This document shows positions 1 to 6,568 of a DNA stretch of 7,895 bases, piece by piece. Source of the DNA: Bacteroidales bacterium UBA5072 (GTDB lineage: Bacteria; Bacteroidota; Bacteroidia; Bacteroidales; UBA10428). The notes below the pieces were generated by a model, which saw nothing but the letters and a program-made list of their open reading frames with translations, did not search any database and had not been told where the DNA came from. A program made the translations under genes and the position numbers. The DNA is taken from the NCBI GenBank assembly GCA_002415855.1, contig DIAS01000082.1, positions 1,330 to 9,224 on the forward strand, read 5' to 3'. The first letter of the stretch is position 1, and every line of letters begins with the position of its first letter.

Positions 1-1270
1 TGAACTTCACCGCATTGCCCACCAGGTTGATCAGGATTTGTTTCAACCGGTAAGGATCGCCAAGCAGGACAAGAGGTGTTGATTTGCTGATCGAATAAGA
101 AAGTCGTGTACCATTTGCCGAAGCTTTATCCATAAAAAGCAACTGCACTTCTTCAAAAACCTTGTGGGTAATAAAATGAGATCTTTCCAGGGTAATTCCG
201 GCATTTTCCAGTCTGGAGAAATCAAGTACATCATTGACAATCTTCACCAGGTGATCAGCCGAGGCCTTGATAATACCGATCATTTCCCGGCTTTTCTCAT
301 CGAAGGAATCCTGAAGCAGTTGTTCAGCAAACCCGTAAATGGCATTCACCGGTGTACGAATCTCATGGCTCATGTTGGCCATAAACAATTCCTTGGTCCT
401 TGCCAGTTTTTCCGTTTCCTCTTTCGATCTGACAAGGGCTACCTGATAATCGTGCGATTTCCTTACGTATCTCACAACGATAACCACCACCAGGATAACC
501 AGCAGGGTACCCAGGAGAGCAAACATCGACAGCCAGCGGTAGGCTTTCATGGCCAGCTTTTCAGCAACCATTGCATTGCTGCTGATCGATCGGGCCAGCT
601 CCTCCTCCATCTGCGACACCAGGATGTAGAACCGTTCCCTGATCTCATGGCCCGTAAGTGCCAGGTTCGATTCGGCAGCCAACAAACGATCGTTTTGAAT
701 ACTATTCTTCTCCTCAATATTCTTCAAATCGCGAATGATCTCCTCCTGTAACGGTTTGCTGTCTGGTTTTTTGCTGAATACGCGTCTGAGAATGCTCCTG
801 TCGTTGCTCTGACTGCTGAGCGATCCGACGGCAATTCTGGACGTAAGTTTCCGGATGAATATGTCGAGAGAATCATTGTGATACAAATTTAGCATCCGGT
901 TCCAGATCAGGATTTCCTGTTCAATCAGCCTGCTGATGGTGTCGATCTGGGTAAGCAAGGTGGTGTCGCTGATGCTGGCTGAACGCAGTTCGTTGATCTT
1001 ATCATCAAATCTTTCAATGGACGCATAATAAGATTCAATATCTTTTTGTTTGCGGGTTTGAAGGTATAACCTTACGCTGTTCTCTGCCTTTTCGAGGTCT
1101 CCTGATATTTCACGGATAGTGAGAAGCCGGAGATCGGGCCTGGTTTTTACCTGTATGGAAGCAACAATCGCAGAAAGGCTGCGGAATGACAGGTAACCGG
1201 TGGCACAAATCAATGCCATGGACATGGCCATCAGGAATCCAATTTTAGCCGGCAGGGATAACCTTTTCAT
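1..1270 (-). CDS. membrane sensor histidine kinase, N-terminal 423 residues (3' end beyond window)
   Basis: A continuous minus-strand reading frame opens at the ATG at 1270 and is still open at the left edge, so the catalytic end is missing. Residues about 8-28 form a first membrane segment after a basic start (MKRLS). Residues about 30-245 are a polar, helical, presumably periplasmic sensor region. Residues about 247-267 form a second membrane segment (LLVILVVVIVV). A short charged linker leads to the DHp domain with an H-box MSHEIRTPVNAI, giving the phosphoacceptor His302. The ATP-binding domain begins with an N-box ILINLVGNAVKF (Asn415, Asn419) at the very edge. The protein should autophosphorylate on His302 in response to an envelope signal. 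The HEIRTP type of H-box is common in hybrid kinases carrying receiver domains, but none is visible here. I do not recognise the sensor domain. The gene is divergent from the SDR gene, and no partner regulator is in view. Confidence 0.93.
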   Translation of the reverse strand, partial: MKRLSLPAKIGFLMAMSMALICATGYLSFRSLSAIVASIQVKTRPDLRLLTIREISGDLEKAENSVRLYLQTRKQKDIESYYASIERFDDKINELRSASISDTTLLTQIDTISRLIEQEILIWNRMLNLYHNDSLDIFIRKLTSRIAVGSLSSQSNDRSILRRVFSKKPDSKPLQEEIIRDLKNIEEKNSIQNDRLLAAESNLALTGHEIRERFYILVSQMEEELARSISSNAMVAEKLAMKAYRWLSMFALLGTLLVILVVVIVVRYVRKSHDYQVALVRSKEETEKLARTKELFMANMSHEIRTPVNAIYGFAEQLLQDSFDEKSREMIGIIKASADHLVKIVNDVLDFSRLENAGITLERSHFITHKVFEEVQLLFMDKASANGTRLSYSISKSTPLVLLGDPYRLKQILINLVGNAVKF

Positions 1271-1292
1271 GGAATGATCTGCAATTCTTTGA

Positions 1293-1300
1293 CAAAACTA
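1293..1300 (-). promoter_or_regulatory. candidate -7 promoter box for the histidine kinase
   Basis: The minus strand reads TAGTTTTG, an exact match to the Bacteroidota -7 consensus TAnnTTTG. It lies 22 nt before the ATG at 1270, predicting a leader of roughly 15 nt. No convincing -33 TTTG element is seen at the usual spacing, so the call rests on the -7 box alone. Confidence 0.4.
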
Positions 1301-1328
1301 TAGTATATACGTATTAAATGCAGGTTTA

Positions 1329-1360
1329 TTTCAGGGAAATCAAAGATGTATCTATATTTA
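1329..1360 (+). promoter_or_regulatory. candidate promoter of the SDR gene
   Basis: TATATTTA at 1353-1360 differs from TAnnTTTG only in the last base. A TTTC at 1329-1332 sits 20 bp upstream as a weak -33 element. If used, transcription would begin near 1365-1368. That would exclude the possible upstream TTG start at 1365 and support the ATG at 1398. Confidence 0.3.
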
Positions 1361-1397
1361 CCGATTGCCCGAAGGCATACCTACTAAACTTCGTTTT

Positions 1398-2195
1398 ATG
1401 TCCCTGATACAGAAATACGGCCAGCTGGCCCTGGTTGCCGGTGCATCTGAAGGAATAGGCGCCGCATTTTCAGGCTATCTGGCAGCAGCCGGAATGGACC
1501 TTGTACTCGTTGCCAGGCGCAAGGAACCTTTGGATCAACTGGCGACAAAGCTGAACCATGAATATGGCACCAAGGTAACGTGCATCATTTGCGACCTGTC
1601 GGATGCAGAGGCAGCATTGGTCATCAAAGAAGCCCTGAAGGACGAGGAAATCAATCTGATGGTATACAATGCAGCCATGTCCTATATCGGGCCGTTTGAG
1701 AATAACAGCCTGGAGCTTCATACCCGTATTGCCTTTGCCAATATGATCACCCCCATGAGCATGGTGCGGATTTTTGGAGAATCCATGCTCAATATGGGCA
1801 GAGGTGCCGTGATTATGATGGCCTCTCTGGCAGGATTTCAGGGTAGTGGATTTCTGGCCACCTACGCAGCCTCCAAGGCTTTTACCAGGGTCATGGCTGA
1901 AAGCCTCTGGTACGAATGGAAAAGCAGGGGCGTTGATGTTATTGCATGTTGTGCGGGAGCAACGGCTACGCCCAATTTTATCAAGACAAAACCAGAAAAA
2001 ACCAGTCGTTTTGCCCCCAGGGTGGAAAGTCCCGAGGAAGTAGTTGAAGAGTGCATGAAATGGCTGGGTAAGAAACCTTCGTTTATTACGGGGCGAGGTA
2101 ACAGGGTGGCCAGTTTTTTTATGCAAAAGATACTGACCCGCGAAATGGCCATCAACATCATGGGCAACAATACCCGGAAAATGTACCGCCTGTGA
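1398..2195 (+). CDS. classical short-chain dehydrogenase/reductase (SDR), NAD(P)-dependent
   Basis: A 265-residue cytoplasmic Rossmann-fold oxidoreductase of classical SDR length. Visible motifs are the nucleotide-binding loop AGASEGIG (residues 14-21), an ARR at the end of beta-2 (39-41, commonly associated with NADPH preference), DL at 66-67 contacting the adenine, and YNAA (90-93) in place of the usual NNAG. The catalytic tetrad is complete: Asn115, Ser143, Tyr156 and Lys160 (YAASK). The pattern LVLVARR...YAASKAF resembles the broad DltE-like/17-beta-hydroxysteroid-dehydrogenase-12-like group of ketoreductases; the substrate is not predictable. The ATG at 1398 was chosen over an in-frame TTG at 1365 because SDRs begin about 10 residues before the glycine loop, and because the extra residues (PEGIPTKLRF) look like leader DNA. 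It faces the ERG4-type reductase tail-to-tail with a 28-bp gap, so the two are not co-transcribed. Confidence 0.9.
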   Translation: MSLIQKYGQLALVAGASEGIGAAFSGYLAAAGMDLVLVARRKEPLDQLATKLNHEYGTKVTCIICDLSDAEAALVIKEALKDEEINLMVYNAAMSYIGPFENNSLELHTRIAFANMITPMSMVRIFGESMLNMGRGAVIMMASLAGFQGSGFLATYAASKAFTRVMAESLWYEWKSRGVDVIACCAGATATPNFIKTKPEKTSRFAPRVESPEEVVEECMKWLGKKPSFITGRGNRVASFFMQKILTREMAINIMGNNTRKMYRL

Positions 2196-2223
2196 GCGGC
2201 CAAATTTCAGCAGGACTCACCGG

Positions 2224-3303
2224 CTAATAAATGAAAGGAATAATCCTGTACGGAACTGCTTTTTCATATTCCGACCAAAGTGCGCCGTATTTCAGTGCGC
2301 AGCGCTTGTTGTCATCCAGCTGCCTGGTGGTAAGCAGAGCCGCATAATATAAGGGGTAAAGCCAGGACCATATTATCCCAGGGTGCCCCGTACACAGAAC
2401 AATCCCCACAGCCATCCCGACCTCACCCAGATAATTGATGTGCCGGCTCAGTCGCCAGAAGCCACTCACCAGTATGGTCCTTTTACCATCTGTCAACGTT
2501 TTCGTTGCTATGCCGAGGAATACCTGCCCGGGATCTTTCTTGAAATAGTACTTCTGCAGGTTTGCCCCCCTTGATAAAAACCAGCTGCCAAAGAATACCA
2601 TTCCGAACAGCACGAGCAGGTAATTGTTGGTTTGAGTAGGCGGCAGGTCTGCTGTTGACCACAAGGGCACAGCATAGAAATATGGATAGAAGGCCATGCA
2701 TCCCCAACCCAGTTTGAATCCTACTCTTTCAGCAAAAAAATCGTAAGTATACAGGTGCACCTCCTCAAAGATCAGGTAATCAACCACGAAAAATGACAGC
2801 AGTGCAGCGGATAAATAAAAACCAGGATACGCCTGGGCACCAAATACCATATGGTGATGAGCTGAAAAGCTCAGCACATTCAGCTCCAGCATTACAGCCC
2901 CCGTCAGATACAGCCACATTTTGGCATCTATTCTTCCTCCCCAAAGCTGTGGATTCTCCAACCTTCCACGAAAAAAATCGGTCAGAAAGAACTTCCTGAC
3001 CGGGGGATAGGGCAGGACCACGGCAAAGGAAAAAATCAATCCAAGGATTGCCGCACCTGAAAATCCGTACCACCTGTATGTATAGAGCCAATCCCAGGGC
3101 ATCAGGCCCGAATAACAGCACAAGGCCCAGGTGAAAATCACAACGATCAGCACCAGGAGTCCATTAAGCCGGTACTTCAATTTTTTACCGGAATCCTTAT
3201 CGGTTACATAACCTGTGACCCAACGACCGGGCAGTAATGCGTTCAAAACAAAGATGTAGAGATAAACCAGGGCCGGGATAAAGAATCCGATTACCTTTTC
3301 CAT
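2224..3303 (-). CDS. ERG4/ERG24-family membrane reductase (sterol C14/C7/C24-reductase-like)
   Basis: A 359-residue polytopic membrane protein with about eight to ten hydrophobic segments. The central part has DFFRGRLENPQ (109-119), matching in place and form the family's first signature (DFF.GRELNPR). It continues with DAKMW (126-130) and an FEEVHLYTYDFF block (179-190). The C-terminal half holds the NADPH-binding region: GFWRLSRHINYLGE (281-294), then RQLDDNKRCALKYGALW (327-343), which corresponds to the second signature R..RD..kC..KYG.dW, and an ending VPYRIIPFIY. Known members reduce ring or side-chain double bonds of sterols with NADPH (yeast Erg24/Erg4, lamin B receptor, DHCR7, a few bacteria). 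The substrate here is unknown; no sterol cyclase or squalene gene is in the window. The ATG at 3303 was chosen because an upstream in-frame TTG at 3447 would overlap the uppP promoter and adds non-family sequence. Automated annotation may call it isoprenylcysteine methyltransferase-like or DUF1295, which share the C-terminal fold. Confidence 0.85.
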   Translation of the reverse strand: MEKVIGFFIPALVYLYIFVLNALLPGRWVTGYVTDKDSGKKLKYRLNGLLVLIVVIFTWALCCYSGLMPWDWLYTYRWYGFSGAAILGLIFSFAVVLPYPPVRKFFLTDFFRGRLENPQLWGGRIDAKMWLYLTGAVMLELNVLSFSAHHHMVFGAQAYPGFYLSAALLSFFVVDYLIFEEVHLYTYDFFAERVGFKLGWGCMAFYPYFYAVPLWSTADLPPTQTNNYLLVLFGMVFFGSWFLSRGANLQKYYFKKDPGQVFLGIATKTLTDGKRTILVSGFWRLSRHINYLGEVGMAVGIVLCTGHPGIIWSWLYPLYYAALLTTRQLDDNKRCALKYGALWSEYEKAVPYRIIPFIY

Positions 3304-3406
3304 AGGAGTAGCATTTGTAAGGGATGAAAGTATTAAAAATAAACAAACGGTTTGATCACGATGATAATAAAATTCGCTGATATGATTTCTGTAACGGTCA
3401 ACACAG

Positions 3407-3414
3407 TATATTTG
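3407..3414 (+). promoter_or_regulatory. -7 promoter box of uppP
   Basis: TATATTTG is an exact match to the Bacteroidota -7 consensus TAnnTTTG. A TTTC at 3386-3389, 17 bp upstream, is a plausible weak -33 element. Predicted transcription start is near 3420, giving a leader of about 32 nt to the ATG at 3453 and ruling out the upstream TTG at 3420 as translation start. Confidence 0.55.
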
Positions 3415-3452
3415 CCCCTTTGGGTTTATTCCGACTGATCTATTCAAATTGC

Positions 3453-4286
3453 ATGACTACCATTCAATCTGTTATCATCGCCATTGTAGAAGGCATTACG
3501 GAGTTTCTTCCGATATCCAGCACAGGCCATATGATCATCGCCCAGAAACTGCTGGGAGTTGAAAGCAGTGACTTTGTGAATTTGTTTACCGTTAATATTC
3601 AGTTTGGAGCCATCCTTTCAGTGGTGGTGCTGTATTGGAAGAAGTTCATGGAACCGGTTAATCCGGAGCCCGTGATAGGTTCCTGGTTGGTGCGGATCAG
3701 TCACAGGTTTGATTTTTACCTGAAACTGCTGGTCGCTTTTTTACCGGCAGCCGTATTCGGACTGGCCCTGAACGAGTATATCAACACCCTGCTTGAAAGT
3801 GTGGTTGTCGTTTCCATTTCTTTGGTCCTGGGCGGGATTATCCTGTTATTTGTAGACAATTGGTTTAAAAAGCCTGCCGACAGTCAGGAGGTTACTTATG
3901 CCAGAGCCTTGAAAATAGGTTTCTTCCAGGTTATTTCCATGATACCGGGAGTATCAAGGGCAGCGGCTACCATCATCGGCGGACTTTCTCAAAAGCTTAC
4001 CCGGAAAAATGCTGCCGAGTTTTCCTTTTTTCTGGCCGTACCCACCATGCTGGCCGCTTCAGTTCTTGAAATGTACAAGACCTATCATGCCATTACTGCC
4101 GGTAACATAAAAATGCTCCTGCTGGGTAATGTCGTTGCGTTTTTTGTAGCCCTGCTGGCCATCAAAGGATTCATTTCCTTCCTTTCCAAACACGGATTTA
4201 AGATATTCGGCTATTACCGGATTGTCGTTGGTCTTGTTATTTTGATCTTGCTGGCTCTGGGAGTGGATTTGAATATGGTTGGGTGA
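3453..4286 (+). CDS. uppP: undecaprenyl-diphosphatase (BacA/UppP family)
   Basis: A 277-residue integral membrane phosphatase of normal family length. It dephosphorylates undecaprenyl diphosphate to the monophosphate carrier used for peptidoglycan and surface-polysaccharide export; extra copies confer bacitracin resistance. Both family motifs are present: IVEGITEFLPISSTGH (11-26), with the paired glutamates Glu13 and Glu17, Ser23 and His26; and IPGVSRAAAT (164-173), with Ser168, Arg169 and Thr173. The Ser that normally follows the Arg (PGxSRS) is Ala170 here. Hydrophobic segments fill most of the rest (for example 89-106, 117-134, 223-239, 255-272). The ATG at 3453 gives the usual UppP beginning just before the first helix. 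It is transcribed alone, divergent from the ERG4-type gene. In many Bacteroidota this gene sits with ftsX and truB, which are not here, so it may be a second copy. Confidence 0.95.
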   Translation: MTTIQSVIIAIVEGITEFLPISSTGHMIIAQKLLGVESSDFVNLFTVNIQFGAILSVVVLYWKKFMEPVNPEPVIGSWLVRISHRFDFYLKLLVAFLPAAVFGLALNEYINTLLESVVVVSISLVLGGIILLFVDNWFKKPADSQEVTYARALKIGFFQVISMIPGVSRAAATIIGGLSQKLTRKNAAEFSFFLAVPTMLAASVLEMYKTYHAITAGNIKMLLLGNVVAFFVALLAIKGFISFLSKHGFKIFGYYRIVVGLVILILLALGVDLNMVG

Positions 4287-4287
4287 A

Positions 4288-4308
4288 GGGTTGCAGGCAG
4301 TGGGTTGT
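4288..4308. repeat. short 7-bp-period repeat (GGGTTG / AGGCAGT), opposite orientation to the array at 4341
   Basis: Immediately after the uppP stop the sequence divides into three 7-mers, GGGTTGC, AGGCAGT and GGGTTGT. The first and third differ in one base. The middle one is the reverse complement of ACTGCCT, which matches the AC[CT]G-first units of the array at 4341-4382. It may be a decayed, inverted part of the same repeat. No T-tract terminator for uppP is seen in this gap. Confidence 0.4.
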
Positions 4309-4340
4309 TGTGGGGATCGGATCGTGCAGTCGCAGGTCAT

Positions 4341-4382
4341 ACCGGTTACTGATTACCGATTACTGCTCACTGTTTACCGCGT
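4341..4382. repeat. degenerate tandem array of six 7-bp units, AC[CT]GNNN
   Basis: Six contiguous heptamers run without gaps: ACCGGTT, ACTGATT, ACCGATT, ACTGCTC, ACTGTTT, ACCGCGT. Every unit begins AC[CT]G and most end in TT. The array ends exactly one base before the ndh stop codon (TAA on the minus strand, 4383-4385) and lies between the convergent ends of uppP and ndh. The regular 7-bp period is directly visible; its role is unknown. Confidence 0.7.
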
Positions 4383-5669
4383 TTACAGTATCTCTTCCCT
4401 CATTTTCGGCTTGATGATCAGCCTCAGGCTCTGATCATAGGTAAAATAATAGTACGCCCAGTTGATAAAGATCAGCAGGCGGTTTTTCACACCTACTATG
4501 GCCATCAGGTGGATAAACATCCAGAAAAACCAGGCTGCCAGTCCCTGGAACCGTATAAAAGACAGATCGACCACAGCACGGTTCCGTCCTACTGTTGCCA
4601 GGGTGCCCAAGTCCCTGTATTTGAAAGGCTTAAGTTTCTTGTTCATTTCAAGCCGCACCAGATTCCCGGCAAGGCATCTGGCCTGCTGAATGGCAACCTG
4701 TGCGACCTGGGGATGCCCGTTGGGCAAATCGGGCCCGCTCATGCAGGCCAGGTCTCCAATAGCGAAAATATTACCATAACCGTTCACCTTGTTAAACCGG
4801 TCCACCATCAGCCGGTTTGTGCGTGTTGTGACTTTTGCGTCAAGGCCTTCCAGTGTATTGCCCTTAATGCCCGCAGCCCATATCATTGTGCCTGATCTGA
4901 GAACATCATCATCGGCAAAGAGCAAATTACTCCCGTCATAATCCTTTATATACCTGTTGAGCAAGACTTTCACGCCGAGCTTACCCAGGTAATGCAGTGC
5001 TTTTTCCGAGGATCTTTCCGACATCCCGCCCAGGAGCCTCTTCCCTCCTTCGATGAGGTATATTGACATCCGGCTGAAGTCAAGCTCAGGATAATCCTTG
5101 GGCAATACATAGCGCTTCATCTCAGCGATTGCTCCTGAAAGTTCAACCCCGGTCGGACCTCCGCCAACCACAACTATGTTCATCAATGCTGTTTGTTCCT
5201 CCGGATCTGCTGTATTCAAAGCTTTCTCGAAATTATTGAGGATCGTATTCCGCAAGCCAAGCGACTCTCCCACACTCTTCATGGGCAAGGAGTATTTACT
5301 GATGGAAGCATTCCCAAAGAAATTGTTGCCGGCACCAATGGCCAGCACCAGGAAATCATAACGCAGTGTGCCGATGCTAGTCTCTACCTCATTTATTTCG
5401 GGATTTACCTTTTTAATCCGCGCCATACGCACATGAATATTCTTTTGACCCTGAAAGATCTTCCGCAGGGGGAAGGATATGGCACTTGGTTCAATTCCCG
5501 CAGTAGCTACCTGATAAAACAAAGGCTGAAACGAATGGTAGTTGTTCTTGTCGAGTAAGACAACCTGAAAATTCTTACCGGACAGTTGCCGTGCAAGTCT
5601 GAGGCCACCGAAACCGGCACCTGCAATGACAATACGTTTCTGATCTGTAACAGGAATATTCGCGAGCAT
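4383..5669 (-). CDS. ndh: type II NADH:quinone oxidoreductase (NDH-2), FAD-dependent
   Basis: A 428-residue flavoprotein of the two-dinucleotide-binding-domain family, typical of NDH-2. The FAD-binding GAGFGG is at 17-22, followed by an acidic end of beta-2 (LLDKNNYHSFQPLFYQ). The NADH-binding GGGPTGVELSGAIAEM is at 169-184, with Glu207 at the end of its second strand, which favours NADH over NADPH. IGDLAC (304-309) is the second FAD contact. AQVAIQQ (323-329) matches the NDH-2 quinone-site motif AQxAxQQ. The hydrophobic and aromatic C-terminus (about 375-415) should anchor the protein to the inner face of the membrane. It passes electrons from NADH to quinone without pumping protons. The ATG at 5669 gives the usual short lead before the first strand. 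It converges on uppP, is divergent from xth, and is preceded by a perfect 16-bp palindrome. A ferredoxin/thioredoxin reductase-like role is less likely because there is no CxxC pair. Confidence 0.93.
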   Translation of the reverse strand: MLANIPVTDQKRIVIAGAGFGGLRLARQLSGKNFQVVLLDKNNYHSFQPLFYQVATAGIEPSAISFPLRKIFQGQKNIHVRMARIKKVNPEINEVETSIGTLRYDFLVLAIGAGNNFFGNASISKYSLPMKSVGESLGLRNTILNNFEKALNTADPEEQTALMNIVVVGGGPTGVELSGAIAEMKRYVLPKDYPELDFSRMSIYLIEGGKRLLGGMSERSSEKALHYLGKLGVKVLLNRYIKDYDGSNLLFADDDVLRSGTMIWAAGIKGNTLEGLDAKVTTRTNRLMVDRFNKVNGYGNIFAIGDLACMSGPDLPNGHPQVAQVAIQQARCLAGNLVRLEMNKKLKPFKYRDLGTLATVGRNRAVVDLSFIRFQGLAAWFFWMFIHLMAIVGVKNRLLIFINWAYYYFTYDQSLRLIIKPKMREEIL

Positions 5670-5682
5670 GAAAACTATATTT

Positions 5683-5698
5683 TGTTATTTGAATAACA
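5683..5698. promoter_or_regulatory. perfect 16-bp inverted repeat upstream of ndh, candidate operator
   Basis: TGTTATT-TG-AATAACA is a perfect palindrome of two 7-bp arms with a 2-bp centre, 13 bp before the ndh ATG. Written as TGTTA-N6-TAACA it has the size and spacing of CRP/FNR-family sites. With one more flanking T it also resembles the Rex box TTGTTAA-N4-TTAACAA, with a few mismatches. Both regulator families are known to control ndh in other bacteria. Placed between a predicted promoter and the start codon, it would suit repression. Confidence 0.5.
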
Positions 5699-5778
5699 CA
5701 GAAAAATCCATAATGTTTACGGCAAATTCGACCTGCTTAAAACATGTTCGTCAGAAAGTTGTTAAATTAGCTGTACAC

Positions 5779-5786
5779 CAAAATTA
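5779..5786 (-). promoter_or_regulatory. candidate -7 promoter box for ndh
   Basis: The minus strand reads TAATTTTG, an exact TAnnTTTG match. A possible -33 TTTA or TTTT lies 18-20 bp upstream, inside the first codons of xth. It would give a leader of about 100 nt that contains the palindrome at 5683-5698. A nearer promoter cannot be excluded. Confidence 0.35.
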
Positions 5787-5791
5787 AGAAT

Positions 5792-6568
5792 ATGGGTCAT
5801 ACAATAAAAATACTCTCGTGGAATGTTAACGGTATCCGGGCACAAATCGGCAAGGACTTTTATGGCACGGTCACGCGACTGAATCCGGACATCCTGTGCC
5901 TGCAGGAGACCAAGGCACAGCCTGAAACCATGCCCGATTTAAAAAAAGAGTTGATAGAATACGAATTATTTCTGAATTCTGCAGTTCAGAAGGGCTATTC
6001 AGGAACCGCAGTTTTGTCGCGACTTAAGCCCGTGAATTATACACGCGATATCGGTCGGGAAGAGCATGATCAGGAAGGGCGGGTCATTACCCTGGAGTTT
6101 GATTCCTTTTATCTGGTGAATGTTTATGTTCCCAATTCGGGGCAGGAGCTTAAGCGGCTTGATTACAGGAAGGATTGGGATGAAAAGCTGCTGGACTATA
6201 TTCGTAAACTGGATACCCAAAAACCTGTGGTTTTCACAGGCGATCTGAATGTTGCCCATGAACCCATCGATCTGGCCAGGCCTGAGGAGAACTATAATAA
6301 AACCGCCGGTTATACCCAGGTGGAGATCGACGGATTTAAGAATATCCTGCAGGCAGGATTTGTAGATGCCTTCAGAAAATTAAATCCGGAGAAGGTGCAG
6401 TATTCCTATTGGAGTATGCGTTTCAGAGCACGCGAGAAAAATCTTGGATGGCGGATTGACTATTTTTTGGTAAGTGAAAGATTGATGAATAAAGTAAGAA
6501 ACGTATTCGTGCTTGATCAGATTATGGGTTCCGATCATTGCCCGGTGGGAATTGATATTGATGCTTAG
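5792..6568 (+). CDS. xth: exodeoxyribonuclease III (AP endonuclease, ExoIII/APE1 family)
   Basis: A 258-residue Mg2+-dependent repair nuclease. It cleaves DNA 5' to abasic sites and removes 3'-blocking groups in base-excision repair. All active-site blocks of the ExoIII/APE1 fold are visible: LSWNVNGIRA (8-17, metal/phosphate-binding Asn11), CLQETK (36-41, metal ligand Glu39), NVYVPNSG (110-117, Tyr112), TGDLNVAH (149-156, Asp151 and Asn153), WRIDYFL (220-226, Asp223) and GSDHCPV (246-252, catalytic pair Asp248-His249). Length is normal for the family. The ATG at 5792 puts the first strand in the usual place. No Shine-Dalgarno sequence is present. A weak -7-like TAAATTAG at 5763-5770 could serve as promoter, but without a clear -33 box. 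The gene overlaps the Nramp gene by 8 bp and is divergent from ndh. Confidence 0.96.
   Translation: MGHTIKILSWNVNGIRAQIGKDFYGTVTRLNPDILCLQETKAQPETMPDLKKELIEYELFLNSAVQKGYSGTAVLSRLKPVNYTRDIGREEHDQEGRVITLEFDSFYLVNVYVPNSGQELKRLDYRKDWDEKLLDYIRKLDTQKPVVFTGDLNVAHEPIDLARPEENYNKTAGYTQVEIDGFKNILQAGFVDAFRKLNPEKVQYSYWSMRFRAREKNLGWRIDYFLVSERLMNKVRNVFVLDQIMGSDHCPVGIDIDA

Noticed and set aside
164..751. 195-residue plus-strand open frame
   Set aside because: It lies antisense to the continuous histidine kinase frame, which has clear H- and N-boxes. The plus-strand product has no recognisable domain and no promoter.
1307..1314. ATACGTAT palindrome between the histidine kinase and SDR genes
   Set aside because: Only 8 bp, not extended by flanking symmetry, and likely by chance in AT-rich promoter DNA.
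1470..2126. 218-residue minus-strand open frame
   Set aside because: It is antisense to the SDR gene, whose catalytic motifs are complete. The product is rich in His, Cys and Gly, as expected of a shadow frame.
3304..3447. N-terminal extension of the ERG4-type protein from a TTG at 3447
   Set aside because: The extra 48 residues are not membrane-like and do not fit the family. They run through the uppP promoter and leader; the ATG at 3303 begins at the first membrane segment.
5670..5677. minus-strand TAGTTTTC as a close -7 box for ndh
   Set aside because: It would place the transcription start inside the ndh coding sequence. The exact TAATTTTG further upstream is preferred.
6513..6560. upstream TTG start for the Nramp gene
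   Set aside because: It would overlap xth by 56 bp and add residues without an Nramp match. The ATG at 6561, overlapping the xth stop, is more typical of coupled genes.
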